A stretch of 64,000 nucleotides of DNA from Allobosea sp. 117 (GCF_000702305.1 NZ_JNLC01000010.1:124001-188000), one strand, 5' to 3'; counted from the stretch's first letter, positions 27,401 to 37,889 are shown. Made by a program: numbers and translations. The notes: generated from the sequence alone by a model not told the origin.

Positions 27401-27903
27401 CGGGCGAGCAGTTCGAGCTCCGCGCCGTTCTCCAGCGTGCCGAAGCCGGCCGGCACACCGGCCTCGAAGGGGAAGCGGTGCAGAAGCTGGCCGCAGAAGG
27501 CGTGGATGGTCTGGATCTTCAGGCCTCCCGGCGTCTCCAGCGCGGCGGCGAACAGCCGGCGCGCCCGCGCCCGCCGCTCGGGGGCCGGGGTCTGGCTCGG
27601 CGCGCCGTCGGTGGCGCGGATCGCCGCGTCGAGCGTCTCATCGTCAAGCGTCACCCAGCGGCGCAGCTCGTCGAGCACCCGGTTCGCCATGTTGGCGGCC
27701 GCCGCCTTGGTGTAGGTGAGGCACAATATGCGCCCCGGCGGCACGCCGCCCAGCAGCAGCCGGATCACCCGGCGCGCCAGCACATGCGTCTTGCCGGAGC
27801 CGGCATTGGCCGACACCCAGGCCGAGATGGCGGGGTCCGAAGCGCGGCTCTGCAGCGCCGTCGCCGCCTCGATGGCGGCCGATGCCGGTGCGGGTGCGTT
27901 CAT
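24445..27903 (-). CDS. addA: Double-strand break repair helicase/nuclease subunit AddA
   Basis: AddA is the UvrD-like 3'-5' helicase and nuclease of AddAB, which resects DNA ends for RecA loading. The 1152-residue product has Walker [16 protein letters not shown] (about residues 31-45), [14 protein letters not shown], Walker [15 protein letters not shown] (near 395), helicase motif [15 protein letters not shown] and a C-terminal RecB-type nuclease with IADFKTD near residue 1079. The ATG overlaps the addB stop by four bases (ATGA). The frame is open far upstream inside addB, but that part is a shadow. Confidence 0.96.
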   Translation of the reverse strand: MNAPAPASAAIEAATALQSRASDPAISAWVSANAGSGKTHVLARRVIRLLLGGVPPGRILCLTYTKAAAANMANRVLDELRRWVTLDDETLDAAIRATDGAPSQTPAPERRARARRLFAAALETPGGLKIQTIHAFCGQLLHRFPFEAGVPAGFGTLENGAELELLARVRTEVVLEAAGAPDSPLGRAFALIVEEMSDGGIDKLVAGLIAEPDALDASEDDVRRLVGCTSPECAEEIERRIVGGALIPHAEWRPLGQVFMQLDGRITERGAALVAAALAGEEERAGRYAEVFLTKDSKPRADSQFGKAEIRADYPVLLTERDRIGRLMEQITAARAAERSIAALTIARAAVARYETAKRARGVLDFGDLIKAARKLLGSGASAWVHYKLDQGIDHVLLDEAQDTSPEQWEVIRPLVAEFFAGAGAHTETRTLFVVGDEKQSIFSFQGADPRRFNAMREELARTAPAASFDHVKLRHSFRSAPGIMAAVDTVFGREEAFHGLTAEPEATSHEAVRNMPSLVEIWTPEAPGEKAEVDAWQKPLDAPREDDPKTRLARNIAAHIGAYVKVPLPLAARDAEGSRAARPGDFLILVRRRDALFEAIIRELKNAGVPVAGADRLIVAEHIAVMDLMALGDALVSPDDELSLACALKSPLFGLDDNDLIALCARRTARLGETLRARAGEKSSWGAAAAMLERLRPDALALRPFDFYARVLGRERGRAKMLARLGEEAADALDEMLALARTYERVETPSLPGFLAFLRRGGADTKRDMEAGRDEVRVMTVHGAKGLEAPYVILADTTTLPNARNDDGLIKAETESGRRVALLAPSKKTDTPALATLRDRLTAAAHEEYRRLLYVALTRAETALVVCGADGRNQRRPECWYELVRAALAAEAVEAPAIGFDGQVLRWRPQPQGSGAPGSAPSAAPPMETLAAEERHMLERMLRPVAASTPPRRVVPSALETQDQAPRAASARSAADRLAAAHSLRRGDLVHRLLAGLPGIEPPQRREAGGRLLANLAADLGDDIRAELVEEALATLDHPALAKLFAPGSRAEVPVAGEIAPGVTVSGRIDRVHVAADRVLIADFKTDARPPQAAGQVPATHRAQLALYAHLIGKLFPDRAIDAVLVYTAGPVVHEVLREAVAAAVSSLTSE

Positions 27904-30900
27904 TCGCCGGCCTCCTCGTCGCCGCCGACCGACCATTCCTTCACCCGCGCGAGATGGCCGTAGTCGCCGAACTGCTTGCGGAACATCGGGCGCGTCAGCG
28001 CGGCATAGCCCTGCGAAGGGTTCTCGAAGGCGTGCACCAGCGACAGCAGCCGCTCCAGCGTCTCCTCGGCAAGCTCGATGGCGCTTCGGCCCTCGACGAG
28101 CGCGCTCACCGTGGGCAGAGCGGCTGTGCGGCGCAGCAGCGGCACATAGTCGAGCGCGGCAGCCGGCAGCGCCGGGACGTCCCGGAAGCCGTCGGCCCGC
28201 GCCATCGCGGCCTCCAGCGGTAGCTGCGGCGAGTATTTCGCGCTGGTCTGCTTGGCGGTCGGCGTCGCGCCGGTCTTGAAGTCGACGATGCCGAGCGTGC
28301 CGTCGCGCCGCAGCTCGATGCGGTCGGCGCGTCCGGAGAGCACGAAGGGCCCGCGCGTGCCGGCGAGCGGGAGCCGGCCGTGGGTCTCCGCGACGATGCG
28401 CGCGACCTGTCGTCGGCGCTCGCGCTCCCAGGCGATATAGGCGGGGACCAGCCGCTCGAAGCGCGCCCACCACAGCGCATGCTCGGCCGGATAGGCCCTG
28501 AGCGGCGCGAAAGCCTCCTCGCCGAGGCGCCGCAGCACTGCCTCGGCATCGGCGGGAAGCGTCTCGGGGTGAAGCTGGGCGAAGCGGCCGAGCGCCTCGT
28601 GCATGGCGCTGCCGCGTTCCGCCGCGCCGGGCGCCGCGTCGAGCTCCTCCAGCGGCGAGAGCTTCAGCACGTGGCGGGCATAGATCGCATAGGGGTCGCG
28701 CAGCCAGGTCTCGATCTCGGTGACCGAGAGCCGCGTCGGCCGCAACTCCACCGCAGGCGCGGGGGCCGGGCGCGGCACGCGCGGCACCTCCGGCTCCGCG
28801 TCGAGCGCGCCCGCGAGGCGGCGCCAGCGCGCCCCGCGCGCCACCGCCGCGTTCCAGCGCGCCTGCCCCGCCACCGCCGCCAGCCGCTGCAGGAAGCGCG
28901 AGGGCACGCTCGGCGCGCCGCCGAGCTTGGCCGGATGGGTGAGGATCAGCTCCGGCGCGCCGCAGCCCTGCGCGAAGTCGTGGGCGGACAGGCCGATGCG
29001 GCGCTCCGGCGCCTCGAGGCCGAGCGCCGCGCGCATCGGGCGCGACAGCCACGGGTCGGTGGTGACCGCCGCCGGCCAGCCGTCCTCGGTCAGCCCGCCG
29101 AGGATCATGCGGTCGACGGAGACGAGGCGAGCCTCCAGCGGCCCGAGGATGCGTAGCCGCGCCTCGGTGTCGAACAGCGGGCGCACCGGGCGGTCGGACA
29201 GCAGCATCGGCACCGCGGCGGCATAGTCGGCGAGCGACATCTCCGGCGCCAGCGGCGCGCCCTCGCTCATCGCGTCGAAGGCGCCGGCGAGCTCGCGCTG
29301 CGCCATGTCCGTCGCGTCAAGGAGCCCGCCGGCGGCCTCCAGCGCCGCGCGATGGGCGTTCACCAGCGCGCCGAAGCCGTGCCGGCCCTGCACGCAGGCG
29401 TCGAGCGGCGCGAACGCCGCCGCGATCCGCGCCGCGAGGTCGACCGCGCGCGCCTTGGTCTCGGCGTCGACGCCAGCGCGCGGGTCGCTCGGATGGAAGT
29501 CGGTGGGATCGAACCCGGCCGCCGCCGCGACCAGACCGGCCGTGCCGGCCGCCGGCCGTGGCCCCCGCAGCACCATCAGCTCCAGCGCGTCGACGGCCCG
29601 CGCCAGCGCCTCCGGCTCCAGCCCGAAGCGCGCGGCGGGATGGCGGAGCAGCGCGATCAGCGTGATCGGCGCGAGCCGTTCCGCCGCGACGTCGGCGACG
29701 AGGCGCGCGAAGCGGCCAATGCTGCTCTCGGACAGCGGCTCGCCGGCGGAATCGTCGATGCGGATGGAGAAGCGCAGCAGCTCGGCGGCGACGCGCCGGG
29801 CGAGGTCGCGGTCCGGCGTCACCAGCGCCGCCGTGCGGCCGGGCGTCTCCAGCGCCTCGCGCAACGCCAGTGCGATGGCGAGCGCCTCCTCGCGCCCGTC
29901 ATTGGCCTCGATCACCGCGATGCCCGAAAGCGCCGCGTCGATGGCGGCGGCCGGCAGGCGCTCGCCGAGGCTGGCCCAGGCCTCTGTGGTCTGCGCCGGC
30001 CGCAGCGCCTCGGAGAGCAGCGCCTCGCGCCCGTGCGGCGCCGGCGGCGCCAGCGCCTCGACCTCCTCGCGCCGCGCCCCCATCACTCCGAGCAGCCGGC
30101 CGAGGCCGTATTGCGGATGGCTGGGCGCCGGCGCGTCGGCGTCGGTCAGCGCCGAGAAGGCGGCATCGTCGAGATAGGTGTCGAGGCCCGGCAGCACCAC
30201 GCAGCCGCGCGGCAGGCGGGCGACCGCGGCGAGCAGCCGGGCGGTGGCGGGCATGGAGCCGGTCGACCCCGCCGCGATCACCGGCCCGGCTTCCGGCCCG
30301 AGCGCGGCGAGCCGCGCCGCCTCCTCGCCGATCAGCCGGTCGCGGCGCACGCTGGCGTCCACCGCCTTGAGCGCGGCCAGCAGCGCCGGCCACGCCTCGC
30401 GCGCGATCTTCAGGAAGTCGAGCGCCATGTCCCAGTAGCGGTCGTGCTCGCCCGGCACCAGCGTGTCGAGCCGCGACCAGGCGATCTCCTGCGCCGCCAT
30501 CTCGTCGACGAGGCTCGCCAGCGCGTCGGCGAGCGCCAGCTCGGCGCCCGGGCCGGAGGCGACCGCCTGCCGCCCGTCATCGTCGCGCAGCAGCGAACGC
30601 CAGCGCGCCACGAGGCTCGCCAGCGCGAGGCGCCGCGTGGTGCCGGGAATCGGCGTCGGCGGCTCGGTGCGGTCCTCGGCGAAGGCGAGGGCGTCCTCGT
30701 CGACGTCGCCGAGCGGCACGATGCGCGGCAGCAGCGCGACGCCGCCCGGCATGCGCGCGACCAGCGCGTCGGCGAACAGCCGCCCGGCGCGCCGGGTCGG
30801 CAGGTAGAGCGTCGCCGAGGCGAGCGCCAGCGGGTCGCCGCGCGGCGCGAAGCCGGGCACCAGCCGGCCGTCGAGCAGCGCGTCGGCCAGCGTCGGCAGG

Positions 30901-30995
30901 AACGGCGCCGAGGCAGGAATGGTGGCGAGGCGCAGGCCGCTCGCGCGGGCTGGGCCCGGCGCCGGTTCCTTCATGTCGAAGGTGAGCTGGTCCAT
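27900..30995 (-). CDS. addB: Double-strand break repair protein AddB
   Basis: AddB is the partner of AddA: it has an inactive helicase-like half and a second RecB-family nuclease that cuts the other strand. The 1031-residue product fits the alphaproteobacterial AddB family. The C-terminal nuclease has SVTEIETWLRDPYAIYARHV, RADRIELR and GIVDFKTG (near residue 902), then QLPLEAAMA. The Bacillus enzyme has an iron-sulfur staple of four cysteines around this nuclease; here the equivalent position reads RDPYAIYA and no cysteine occurs after about residue 780. addA follows with a 4-bp overlap. Confidence 0.93.
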   Translation of the reverse strand: MDQLTFDMKEPAPGPARASGLRLATIPASAPFLPTLADALLDGRLVPGFAPRGDPLALASATLYLPTRRAGRLFADALVARMPGGVALLPRIVPLGDVDEDALAFAEDRTEPPTPIPGTTRRLALASLVARWRSLLRDDDGRQAVASGPGAELALADALASLVDEMAAQEIAWSRLDTLVPGEHDRYWDMALDFLKIAREAWPALLAALKAVDASVRRDRLIGEEAARLAALGPEAGPVIAAGSTGSMPATARLLAAVARLPRGCVVLPGLDTYLDDAAFSALTDADAPAPSHPQYGLGRLLGVMGARREEVEALAPPAPHGREALLSEALRPAQTTEAWASLGERLPAAAIDAALSGIAVIEANDGREEALAIALALREALETPGRTAALVTPDRDLARRVAAELLRFSIRIDDSAGEPLSESSIGRFARLVADVAAERLAPITLIALLRHPAARFGLEPEALARAVDALELMVLRGPRPAAGTAGLVAAAAGFDPTDFHPSDPRAGVDAETKARAVDLAARIAAAFAPLDACVQGRHGFGALVNAHRAALEAAGGLLDATDMAQRELAGAFDAMSEGAPLAPEMSLADYAAAVPMLLSDRPVRPLFDTEARLRILGPLEARLVSVDRMILGGLTEDGWPAAVTTDPWLSRPMRAALGLEAPERRIGLSAHDFAQGCGAPELILTHPAKLGGAPSVPSRFLQRLAAVAGQARWNAAVARGARWRRLAGALDAEPEVPRVPRPAPAPAVELRPTRLSVTEIETWLRDPYAIYARHVLKLSPLEELDAAPGAAERGSAMHEALGRFAQLHPETLPADAEAVLRRLGEEAFAPLRAYPAEHALWWARFERLVPAYIAWERERRRQVARIVAETHGRLPLAGTRGPFVLSGRADRIELRRDGTLGIVDFKTGATPTAKQTSAKYSPQLPLEAAMARADGFRDVPALPAAALDYVPLLRRTAALPTVSALVEGRSAIELAEETLERLLSLVHAFENPSQGYAALTRPMFRKQFGDYGHLARVKEWSVGGDEEAGE

Positions 30996-31182
30996 TCCGT
31001 TCTCAGGCCCCGGCCGGCAATCCGGTGTGAATCAGGGATCGTGGTCCGATCCACACTATCGGTGCCGGAGCGATGGTGTCCAAAACGTCGTCATACCCGA
31101 CCTCGATCCGGGCATCCCCACCTCGCCAGACGTCGAACCGGGGGCAAGCGTTCCGTGCGCTGGGGGCCAGCCGCTCGCACCC

Positions 31183-31917
31183 TCAATCCACCGAGCGGCG
31201 GATCGCCTCCTCGGCCTCGGCGATCGCCTCGGGTGTGCCGACATGCATCCATATGCCTTCGAGGCGGAGCCCGAACAGCCGGCCTTCCTCGGCGGCGCGG
31301 TGGAACAGCCGGGTGAGCGAGAAGCGGCCTTCCGGCGCGCCCTCGAACAGCTTCGGGCTCAGCACCGCCGCGCCGGCATAGACGAACGGCGCCACCAGCC
31401 GCTCGCGGCGCGGGATGAGCCGGGATTCGCCGTCCATCAGGAAGTCGCCGCGCCCGTCATAGCCGATCGAGGTGGCGGTCGCCGCGCACAGCAGGAGCGC
31501 GTCCATCCGCTCGGGATCGAATCCGTCGATCAGGCTAGGCAGGTTCGGCCGGATGCCCTCGACCCAGATGGTGTCGGCGTTGATCGAGAGGAACGGCGCG
31601 TCGCCGAGTAACGGCAGCGCCCGCACGATGCCGCCGCCGGTCTCGAGCAGCGCGTCGCGCTCGTCGGAGAGCACGATCGCGGGGCGCGTGCGGCCCGCCC
31701 GAACCCGCTCCGCGAGGTGGCGCTCCATCATGTCGGCGTGGTGATGCAGGTTGACCACCGCCCGCTCGATGCCGGCATCGGCCAGGCGGTCGAGCACATG
31801 GTCGATCAGCGCCCGGCCGTCGACCTCGACCAGCGGCTTGGGGCGGGTGTCGGTGAGTGGGCGCATGCGGGTGCCGAGGCCGGCGGCCAGCACCATCGCG
31901 GTCGTGATCGGCGTCAT
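31183..31917 (-). CDS. murU: Nucleotidyltransferase, MurU-like (N-acetylmuramate-1-phosphate uridylyltransferase)
   Basis: A 244-residue sugar-nucleotide transferase. The signature LAAGLGTRMRPLTDTRPKPL is at residues about 9-28, then VEVDGRALIDHVLDRL, FLSINADTIW with the metal aspartate, and GRFSLTRLFHRAAEEG. MurU makes UDP-MurNAc from MurNAc 1-phosphate in the cell-wall recycling route that bypasses MurA and fosfomycin. The kinase partner AmgK appears as the C-terminal half of the preceding gene, whose stop overlaps this ATG (ATGA). That pairing is the main reason for the MurU call; other NTP sugar transferases are possible. Confidence 0.85.
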   Translation of the reverse strand: MTPITTAMVLAAGLGTRMRPLTDTRPKPLVEVDGRALIDHVLDRLADAGIERAVVNLHHHADMMERHLAERVRAGRTRPAIVLSDERDALLETGGGIVRALPLLGDAPFLSINADTIWVEGIRPNLPSLIDGFDPERMDALLLCAATATSIGYDGRGDFLMDGESRLIPRRERLVAPFVYAGAAVLSPKLFEGAPEGRFSLTRLFHRAAEEGRLFGLRLEGIWMHVGTPEAIAEAEEAIRRSVD

Positions 31918-33563
31918 GTCGCAGCGGACAGTGTATCGGCGCGCGGCGCCGGGGAGGATTCGGCGGAAGCATCGTCGTCGGCGCCGCCCGGCGCGGCGGC
32001 CGGCACGGACTCGGTCGGCGGCACTGGCACCGCCGGCACATGGGCGTCGTACCACGCCTTCACGCCGGCAAGCTCGGGAAAGGCAAGGCAGCGTTCCAGA
32101 TAGCGCCAGATGCGCGGCATGTGGCGCAGATACTGGGGCTTGCCGTCGCGCTTGTTCAGCCGCGCGAAGATGCCGAGGATCTTGGTGGCCCGCTGGGCGC
32201 CGAGTATGGCGTAGCTGGCGACGAAGCCGCGCACGTCGAATGCGGCGTCGTGCGCCCGCCGCGCCTCGACATAGCGGCCGAGCAAGGCGAGCTCGAGGTC
32301 CTCGGGCACGTCGACCCGCGCATCCTGCGCCAGCGAGACGAGGTCGTAGGCGGCCGGACCCATCACCGCGTCCTGGAAGTCGAGCAGGCCGATCTGCGCC
32401 AGCCCCTCGCGCTCGGGCAGCCACATCAGGTTCGGCGAGTGGTAGTCGCGCAGCACCCACACCGGCTTCTGCGCCAGCGAGCCGGCGAGCGCCGTGCTCC
32501 ACAGCTCGTGGAAGGCCTGCCGTGCCTCGGCCGAGGGGGCCGGCGCGCTGCGATGCGGCAGATACCAGTCGAGCAGCAGGTCGGCCTCGATCAGCAGGGC
32601 GGCGATGTCATAGGCCGGCAGCACGTGGTCGATCTGCGGATTGACCGGCAGCCGGTCGGGCAGGTCGAGAGCGTGCAGCGCCGAGAGCACGTCGGCCGCC
32701 AGGCCGTAGCGCTCCGCGTCGGGCGCCGGCGGCGTGCCGGTGAGCACGCCCTCGGTGCCGAGGTCCTCGATCACCAGAAGGCCGGAATCGAGATCGGCGG
32801 CATAGATGGCCGGGGCCGAGAAACCGCGCGCCTTCAGCCCCCGCGCCAGCGCGACGAAGGGCTTCACGTCCTCGGCGAGATGGGCGATCTGACTGTAGGG
32901 CTTGCCGTTTTGCACCGGCGGCCCGTCCGGCCGGCGCGGCGCGTTCATCAGCACGGCGGTGCGGCGAGCACCGACGAGGCGCTCATAGGTGCGGCTGGAG
33001 GCGTCGCCCTGCAGATAGTGCCGGCGCGCCGGCCCGAAGCCGGCGAGGTCGATCAGCGCCCGCGTCGCCCGCATGCGGCGCAGCGCCCCGGCAAGCCGGC
33101 CGCGCCCCTCCAGCCGCAGCCGCCGCACGCTCGGGGCCGCGCCGGGCGGCAGGGTGATCTGCACGTCGAGGCGGTCGGCGCCCGGCAGCCCGTTGCCGGC
33201 GCGCTCCGGCCATTCGACCAGCAGGATGGCGCCCTCGGCGATTTCCGGGAAGCCGAGCTCGTCGAGCTCGGAGGGGTCGACGACGCGGTAGAGGTCGGTG
33301 TGCACGACGCGCGCGCGGGGCAGCTCGTAGCTCTGCACCAGCGTGAAGGTCGGGCTCGGCACTTCGATATGCGGATCGCCGGCGATCTCGCGCAGCACCG
33401 CGCGGGCGAGCGTCGTCTTGCCGGCGCCGAGGTCGCCGCGCAGCGTCACCACGTCGCCGGGCTGAAGGATCGCGGCGACGTCCATGGCGAGCCGCGCGGT
33501 GGCGCTCTCGTCCGGAAGCACCACGTCCCAGGTCACGGTCTTGCCCGATGTCGTCTGAGGCAT
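31914..33563 (-). CDS. tsaE: Bifunctional TsaE ATPase / AmgK-like sugar kinase fusion
   Basis: A 549-residue two-domain protein. Residues 1 to about 155 are TsaE (YjeE): Walker A GDLGAGKTTLARAV (43-56), SPTFTLVQSYE and HTDLYRV. This ATPase supports N6-threonylcarbamoyladenosine formation at tRNA position 37. The rest is an aminoglycoside-phosphotransferase-fold kinase with QGDASSRTYER, LRDYHSPNLMWLPE (near 367) and LLDFQDAVMGPAAYD. It resembles AmgK, which phosphorylates the anomeric carbon of MurNAc and GlcNAc. Such fusions are known in alphaproteobacteria. It follows divL by 6 bp and overlaps murU. Confidence 0.92.
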   Translation of the reverse strand: MPQTTSGKTVTWDVVLPDESATARLAMDVAAILQPGDVVTLRGDLGAGKTTLARAVLREIAGDPHIEVPSPTFTLVQSYELPRARVVHTDLYRVVDPSELDELGFPEIAEGAILLVEWPERAGNGLPGADRLDVQITLPPGAAPSVRRLRLEGRGRLAGALRRMRATRALIDLAGFGPARRHYLQGDASSRTYERLVGARRTAVLMNAPRRPDGPPVQNGKPYSQIAHLAEDVKPFVALARGLKARGFSAPAIYAADLDSGLLVIEDLGTEGVLTGTPPAPDAERYGLAADVLSALHALDLPDRLPVNPQIDHVLPAYDIAALLIEADLLLDWYLPHRSAPAPSAEARQAFHELWSTALAGSLAQKPVWVLRDYHSPNLMWLPEREGLAQIGLLDFQDAVMGPAAYDLVSLAQDARVDVPEDLELALLGRYVEARRAHDAAFDVRGFVASYAILGAQRATKILGIFARLNKRDGKPQYLRHMPRIWRYLERCLAFPELAGVKAWYDAHVPAVPVPPTESVPAAAPGGADDDASAESSPAPRADTLSAAT

Positions 33564-33569
33564 CGCCCG

Positions 33570-36131
33570 CTACTCCGCCGCTGCCCGGCCGGAATGGCTG
33601 TCGAGCGGGAAGGTGCAGGTGACCACGGTGCCGCCCCCGGGCGCGGGGGAGATCGACACGGATCCGCCATGCAGCGCCATCAGCGAGCGCACGATGGACA
33701 GCCCGAGCCCGACACCGCGGTGGCGCGAGCCGGCGGTGCGGCTCTCGAAGCGGTCGAACACCCGCTCGCCGAGCTCGGGCGGCACGCCGGGGCCCTGGTC
33801 GCGCACCCGGAGCCACATCGCGTCCTGGTGGCGCTCGGCGGAGAGCGTCACGGTCGAGCCGTCGGGCGCGAAGCCCACCGCATTGGAGAGCAGGTTGTAG
33901 AGGATCTGCCGCACCCGCTTGGCGTCGGCCCGGAAGCTGCCGACACGCTCGGGCGCCTCGATCGCCAGCCTGAGGCCGCCCTCGGCGAGGCGGTCGCGCA
34001 CGCCCTCGGCGGCCGCCTCCATCGCCTCGCGCACGTCCACCTCGGTCAGCTCCAGCGTCATGGTGCCGGCGTCGATGGTGGCGAGGTCGAGGATGTCGTT
34101 GATGATGGCGAGCAGCGCCGCGCTCGATTCGTTGATGTGGTTGATATAGGCGCGCTGCTTGGGGTTCAGCGGGCCGACGCCGGCGTCGTCGAGGAGCTGC
34201 GCGAAGCCGATGATGGTCGTCAGCGGCGAGCGCAGCTCGTAGGAGACGTGGCTGACGAAGTTGTTCTTGAGGTGGTCGGAGGCGACCAGCGCCTCGTTGC
34301 GCTCCACCAGCGCGCGCTCGACATTCACGCTGTCCGTCACGTCGCGGAAGGTGACCAGCGTGCCGCCGTCCGGCAGCGGCTGGGTGGAGCCGTCGAGGAT
34401 GACGCCATCGGTGCGCTCCATGCGGAACTCGGCCGGCGAGCGCTCGTCGATATCGGTCACCGCGGCGCGCAGCGCGCTCCAGGCGGCGGCGTCGCGGCTG
34501 AGGGCGCGGCAGGAGGCGACCACGGCGTCGATGTGCGGGCGCTCGCTCAGCGCCGCCGGCGCCAGCCGCCAGAGCTTCAGGAAGGCGGAGTTGTGCAGCC
34601 CGAGCCGGCCGTCGCTGCCGAACACCGCGACCGCCTCGGCGAGGCCGTCCAGCGTCTCGCTCTGGATGCGGATCAGCGCGTTGTAGCGGCTCTCCAAAGC
34701 GAGGCGCTCCGTCACCTCGTCGCACAGATAGGTGACGCCGCCCTCAGGGCTCGGGGCGGTGACGACGCGCAGCGTGCGCCCGCCCGGCAGGTGCCACCAG
34801 TGCTCGCGCGGCTCGATGCTGCGATAGGCCTCGTGGAGCTGGTCGCGCCAGGCGCGGTAATCCGCCTGCTCGGGCAGGCGGCGGGCCTGCCGCAGCCGGT
34901 CGAGCACCGCGGTGTCGGTCGGCCCGTCCTCGAGGAAGGCGGGGTCGAGCTCGAACAGCGCCGCATAGGCGGCGTTGTGGAACACCAGTCGCTGGTCGCG
35001 GCCGAAGATGGCGACCGCGGTGGAGAGCTGGTCGAAGGTGCGCCGGTGCGCGCTGACCGCGTGGATCAGCTCGGCCCGCGCCGTCTCCGCCTCGGTGGCG
35101 TCGAGCGCGACGCCCGCCGCGCCACCCGGCGTCGCGACCTCCAGCACGTCGAGCGTGCGGCGCGCCCCGGCGACCACCACCGGCAGGCGGCCGGAGAAGG
35201 CTCTGCCTCCCGCCTGCGCCGCCTCGGCGGCGCTCCGGGTGGACTGGTCAAGCAGCGCGAGATTGCGCGCGGCGGCGTCCTCCGGGTCGGCGGCGTCGAC
35301 CGCATGGGCATAGGCGGCGTTGCACCAGGTCAGCCGTCCGTCCGCGCCGCGCACCCAGGCGGGCGCCGGCAGGGCGTTCAGCAGGGCGCGCAGCGAGGCG
35401 CTGTCGGCCTCCAGCCGGCCATTCGTCTCGGCGAGCCGGGCGAGCGCGAGCCGCGCGCCGGTCACTTCGCGCAGCCGCAGCACCACGGCGCTGCCGACCG
35501 GCCGGCCGTCGGCTTCCAGATGCCGGCCGTCCTGCGCGACGAGGCCGACCGACATCACCGTGCCGTGGCGGCGGAGCTGGTCGAGCGCGGCCTCCACCTC
35601 GCGGGCGGAGGTCGGCGACAGCCAGCTTCCGAAGGCCAGCACCCGCGTCGGCGCGGCGACGCCGGTGAAGGCCGAGGTGTTACCGATGATCTCGGGCTCG
35701 GTGTCCGGGTCGCGCCAGACCACCACCACCTGCGGCTCGGCGAGCAGCAGCGCGTGCACCTCCTCGATCCGCGCCTCGAGGCGGGAGATCTCGCCGAAGG
35801 CGGCCGCCTCGCGGGCGCTGGTGCGGGCACGGAAGCGCACATGCACGATGGCGGTGGTGGTGGCGAAGGCGATCACGCCGATCACCAGGGCGAAGCCGAT
35901 CAGCGCGCTGCGGTCGAGCTGCGCCAGCGTCATCGCGAGGCGCGAGACGGTTTCGGACGCGAAGGCTGGCGTGGCGGATGCGGCCAGTGTTCCGGCCGCC
36001 AGCGTGCCGGCAAGGGAGGTGGTGAGCGCAGGCGCTCGCCAGCGGCGGCGCCAGGACGGCAGTCGGCATTCCGGTCGCCGCGCCGAAAAGGCGACGTCCC
36101 GCGCATCCGTCATGCCCGCCGGTCGCGCCAT
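33570..36131 (-). CDS. divL: DivL-like PAS sensor pseudokinase with tyrosine at the phospho-histidine site
   Basis: An 853-residue membrane-anchored sensor kinase. A hydrophobic N-terminal part (about 30-90) ends in a membrane helix (ALIGFALVIGVIAFATTTAI), followed by several PAS domains to about 600. The dimerisation helix reads FVSHVSYELRSPLTTIIGFA. The residue aligning with the phosphorylated histidine is Tyr631, the hallmark of Caulobacter DivL, which controls CckA-CtrA cell-cycle signalling with DivK. The ATPase domain keeps N box LYNLLSNAVGFAP, DQGPGVP and GVGLGLSIV. tsaE follows after 6 bp. The start is uncertain among 36113, 36131 and 36179. Confidence 0.87.
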   Translation of the reverse strand: MARPAGMTDARDVAFSARRPECRLPSWRRRWRAPALTTSLAGTLAAGTLAASATPAFASETVSRLAMTLAQLDRSALIGFALVIGVIAFATTTAIVHVRFRARTSAREAAAFGEISRLEARIEEVHALLLAEPQVVVVWRDPDTEPEIIGNTSAFTGVAAPTRVLAFGSWLSPTSAREVEAALDQLRRHGTVMSVGLVAQDGRHLEADGRPVGSAVVLRLREVTGARLALARLAETNGRLEADSASLRALLNALPAPAWVRGADGRLTWCNAAYAHAVDAADPEDAAARNLALLDQSTRSAAEAAQAGGRAFSGRLPVVVAGARRTLDVLEVATPGGAAGVALDATEAETARAELIHAVSAHRRTFDQLSTAVAIFGRDQRLVFHNAAYAALFELDPAFLEDGPTDTAVLDRLRQARRLPEQADYRAWRDQLHEAYRSIEPREHWWHLPGGRTLRVVTAPSPEGGVTYLCDEVTERLALESRYNALIRIQSETLDGLAEAVAVFGSDGRLGLHNSAFLKLWRLAPAALSERPHIDAVVASCRALSRDAAAWSALRAAVTDIDERSPAEFRMERTDGVILDGSTQPLPDGGTLVTFRDVTDSVNVERALVERNEALVASDHLKNNFVSHVSYELRSPLTTIIGFAQLLDDAGVGPLNPKQRAYINHINESSAALLAIINDILDLATIDAGTMTLELTEVDVREAMEAAAEGVRDRLAEGGLRLAIEAPERVGSFRADAKRVRQILYNLLSNAVGFAPDGSTVTLSAERHQDAMWLRVRDQGPGVPPELGERVFDRFESRTAGSRHRGVGLGLSIVRSLMALHGGSVSISPAPGGGTVVTCTFPLDSHSGRAAAE

Positions 36132-36318
36132 TCCGCCCCGCTTCCCCCTTCCCTGGAGCCTTCCTCGCGGCCGGAACATCTGCCGGCGGGGGAATGTCTC
36201 CGATGATGCCTCAGCCCCGGCCCGCTGGGGCGAGCCGTGGCACGGGCCGTCGCTGCCCAGGCGAATCATCGTGACTTTAGCGAAGGGGGACTCGCCCTAG
36301 AAGGGGCGAGGGGGGCGA

Positions 36319-37302
<984 letters not shown>

Positions 37303-37445
37303 CTGTTCCTCCAACGCCGCCGTTCAGGGCCGCGTATCCCTCTCGAGGATCCGCTGTGCGATTCGGCGGCAGCTTGCACGACGCATGTTGCCGCCTGCCT
37401 AACATATTCACGCCGAGGGGTCGAGGAACGAAATTTTCAACAGCT

Positions 37446-37889
37446 CTATATAGTGAAATCAATGCCCTCGGCCAGGCCGCGCCTGGCGCCGTCCTGCGTG
37501 GCCTTGCGGCAGAGCTCCTCGACGGTCACCGCCTCGAGCGCGGCCTCGAAGGTGCGCTCGGCCTCCGCGACCGCCGGCTGGACCACATCGCGCACGATGG
37601 GCGGGAAATTGCCGAGCGCGTCCTCGGCTTCGGATTCCACCACCCGCACCACCTCGGCGACGGTGATCCTCCGGCGCTCGCGGGCGAGCTCGTAGCCGCC
37701 GCGCGGCCCGCGCACGCCCTTGAGCACGCCGGCATGCACCAGAGCCTGCAGCACGGGCTCCAGATGCCGGGGCGGAAGCTCGTGCCGGGCGGCGAGCGCC
37801 TTGGCCGCCACCGGGGTGCCGCGCGCGTGCAGCGCGACGTCGACGACCGCGGCGATGGCGAGCAGGCTCTTGTCGGACAAGCGTGGCAT
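37446..37889 (-). CDS. Rrf2-family transcriptional regulator, probably controlling cysK
   Basis: A 147-residue winged-helix repressor. The N-terminal half has SLLAIAAVVDVALHARG, LPPRHLEPVLQALVHAGVLKG and the wing GPRGGYELARERR, typical of Rrf2 proteins such as IscR, NsrR, RirA and CymR. Only one cysteine is present (LCRK, near the C-terminus), and the three-cysteine cluster loop of IscR/RirA/NsrR is absent. A cluster-free CymR-like regulator is therefore more likely. Placement directly before cysK supports a cysteine or sulfur link (inference). It starts 9 bp after dut. Confidence 0.85.
   Translation of the reverse strand: MPRLSDKSLLAIAAVVDVALHARGTPVAAKALAARHELPPRHLEPVLQALVHAGVLKGVRGPRGGYELARERRRITVAEVVRVVESEAEDALGNFPPIVRDVVQPAVAEAERTFEAALEAVTVEELCRKATQDGARRGLAEGIDFTI

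Noticed and set aside
27904-29052. A longer addA reaching into addB
   Set aside because: The upstream part is an off-frame reading of addB. The ATG at 27903 with the ATGA overlap and the normal AddA N-terminus is decisive.
32040-36206. A 1388-codon plus-strand frame over tsaE and divL
   Set aside because: It is an arginine/alanine/histidine-rich antisense shadow of two well-supported genes.
37303-37445. Riboswitch before cysK
   Set aside because: No conserved SAM, T-box or other riboswitch core could be made out in the 143-bp gap.
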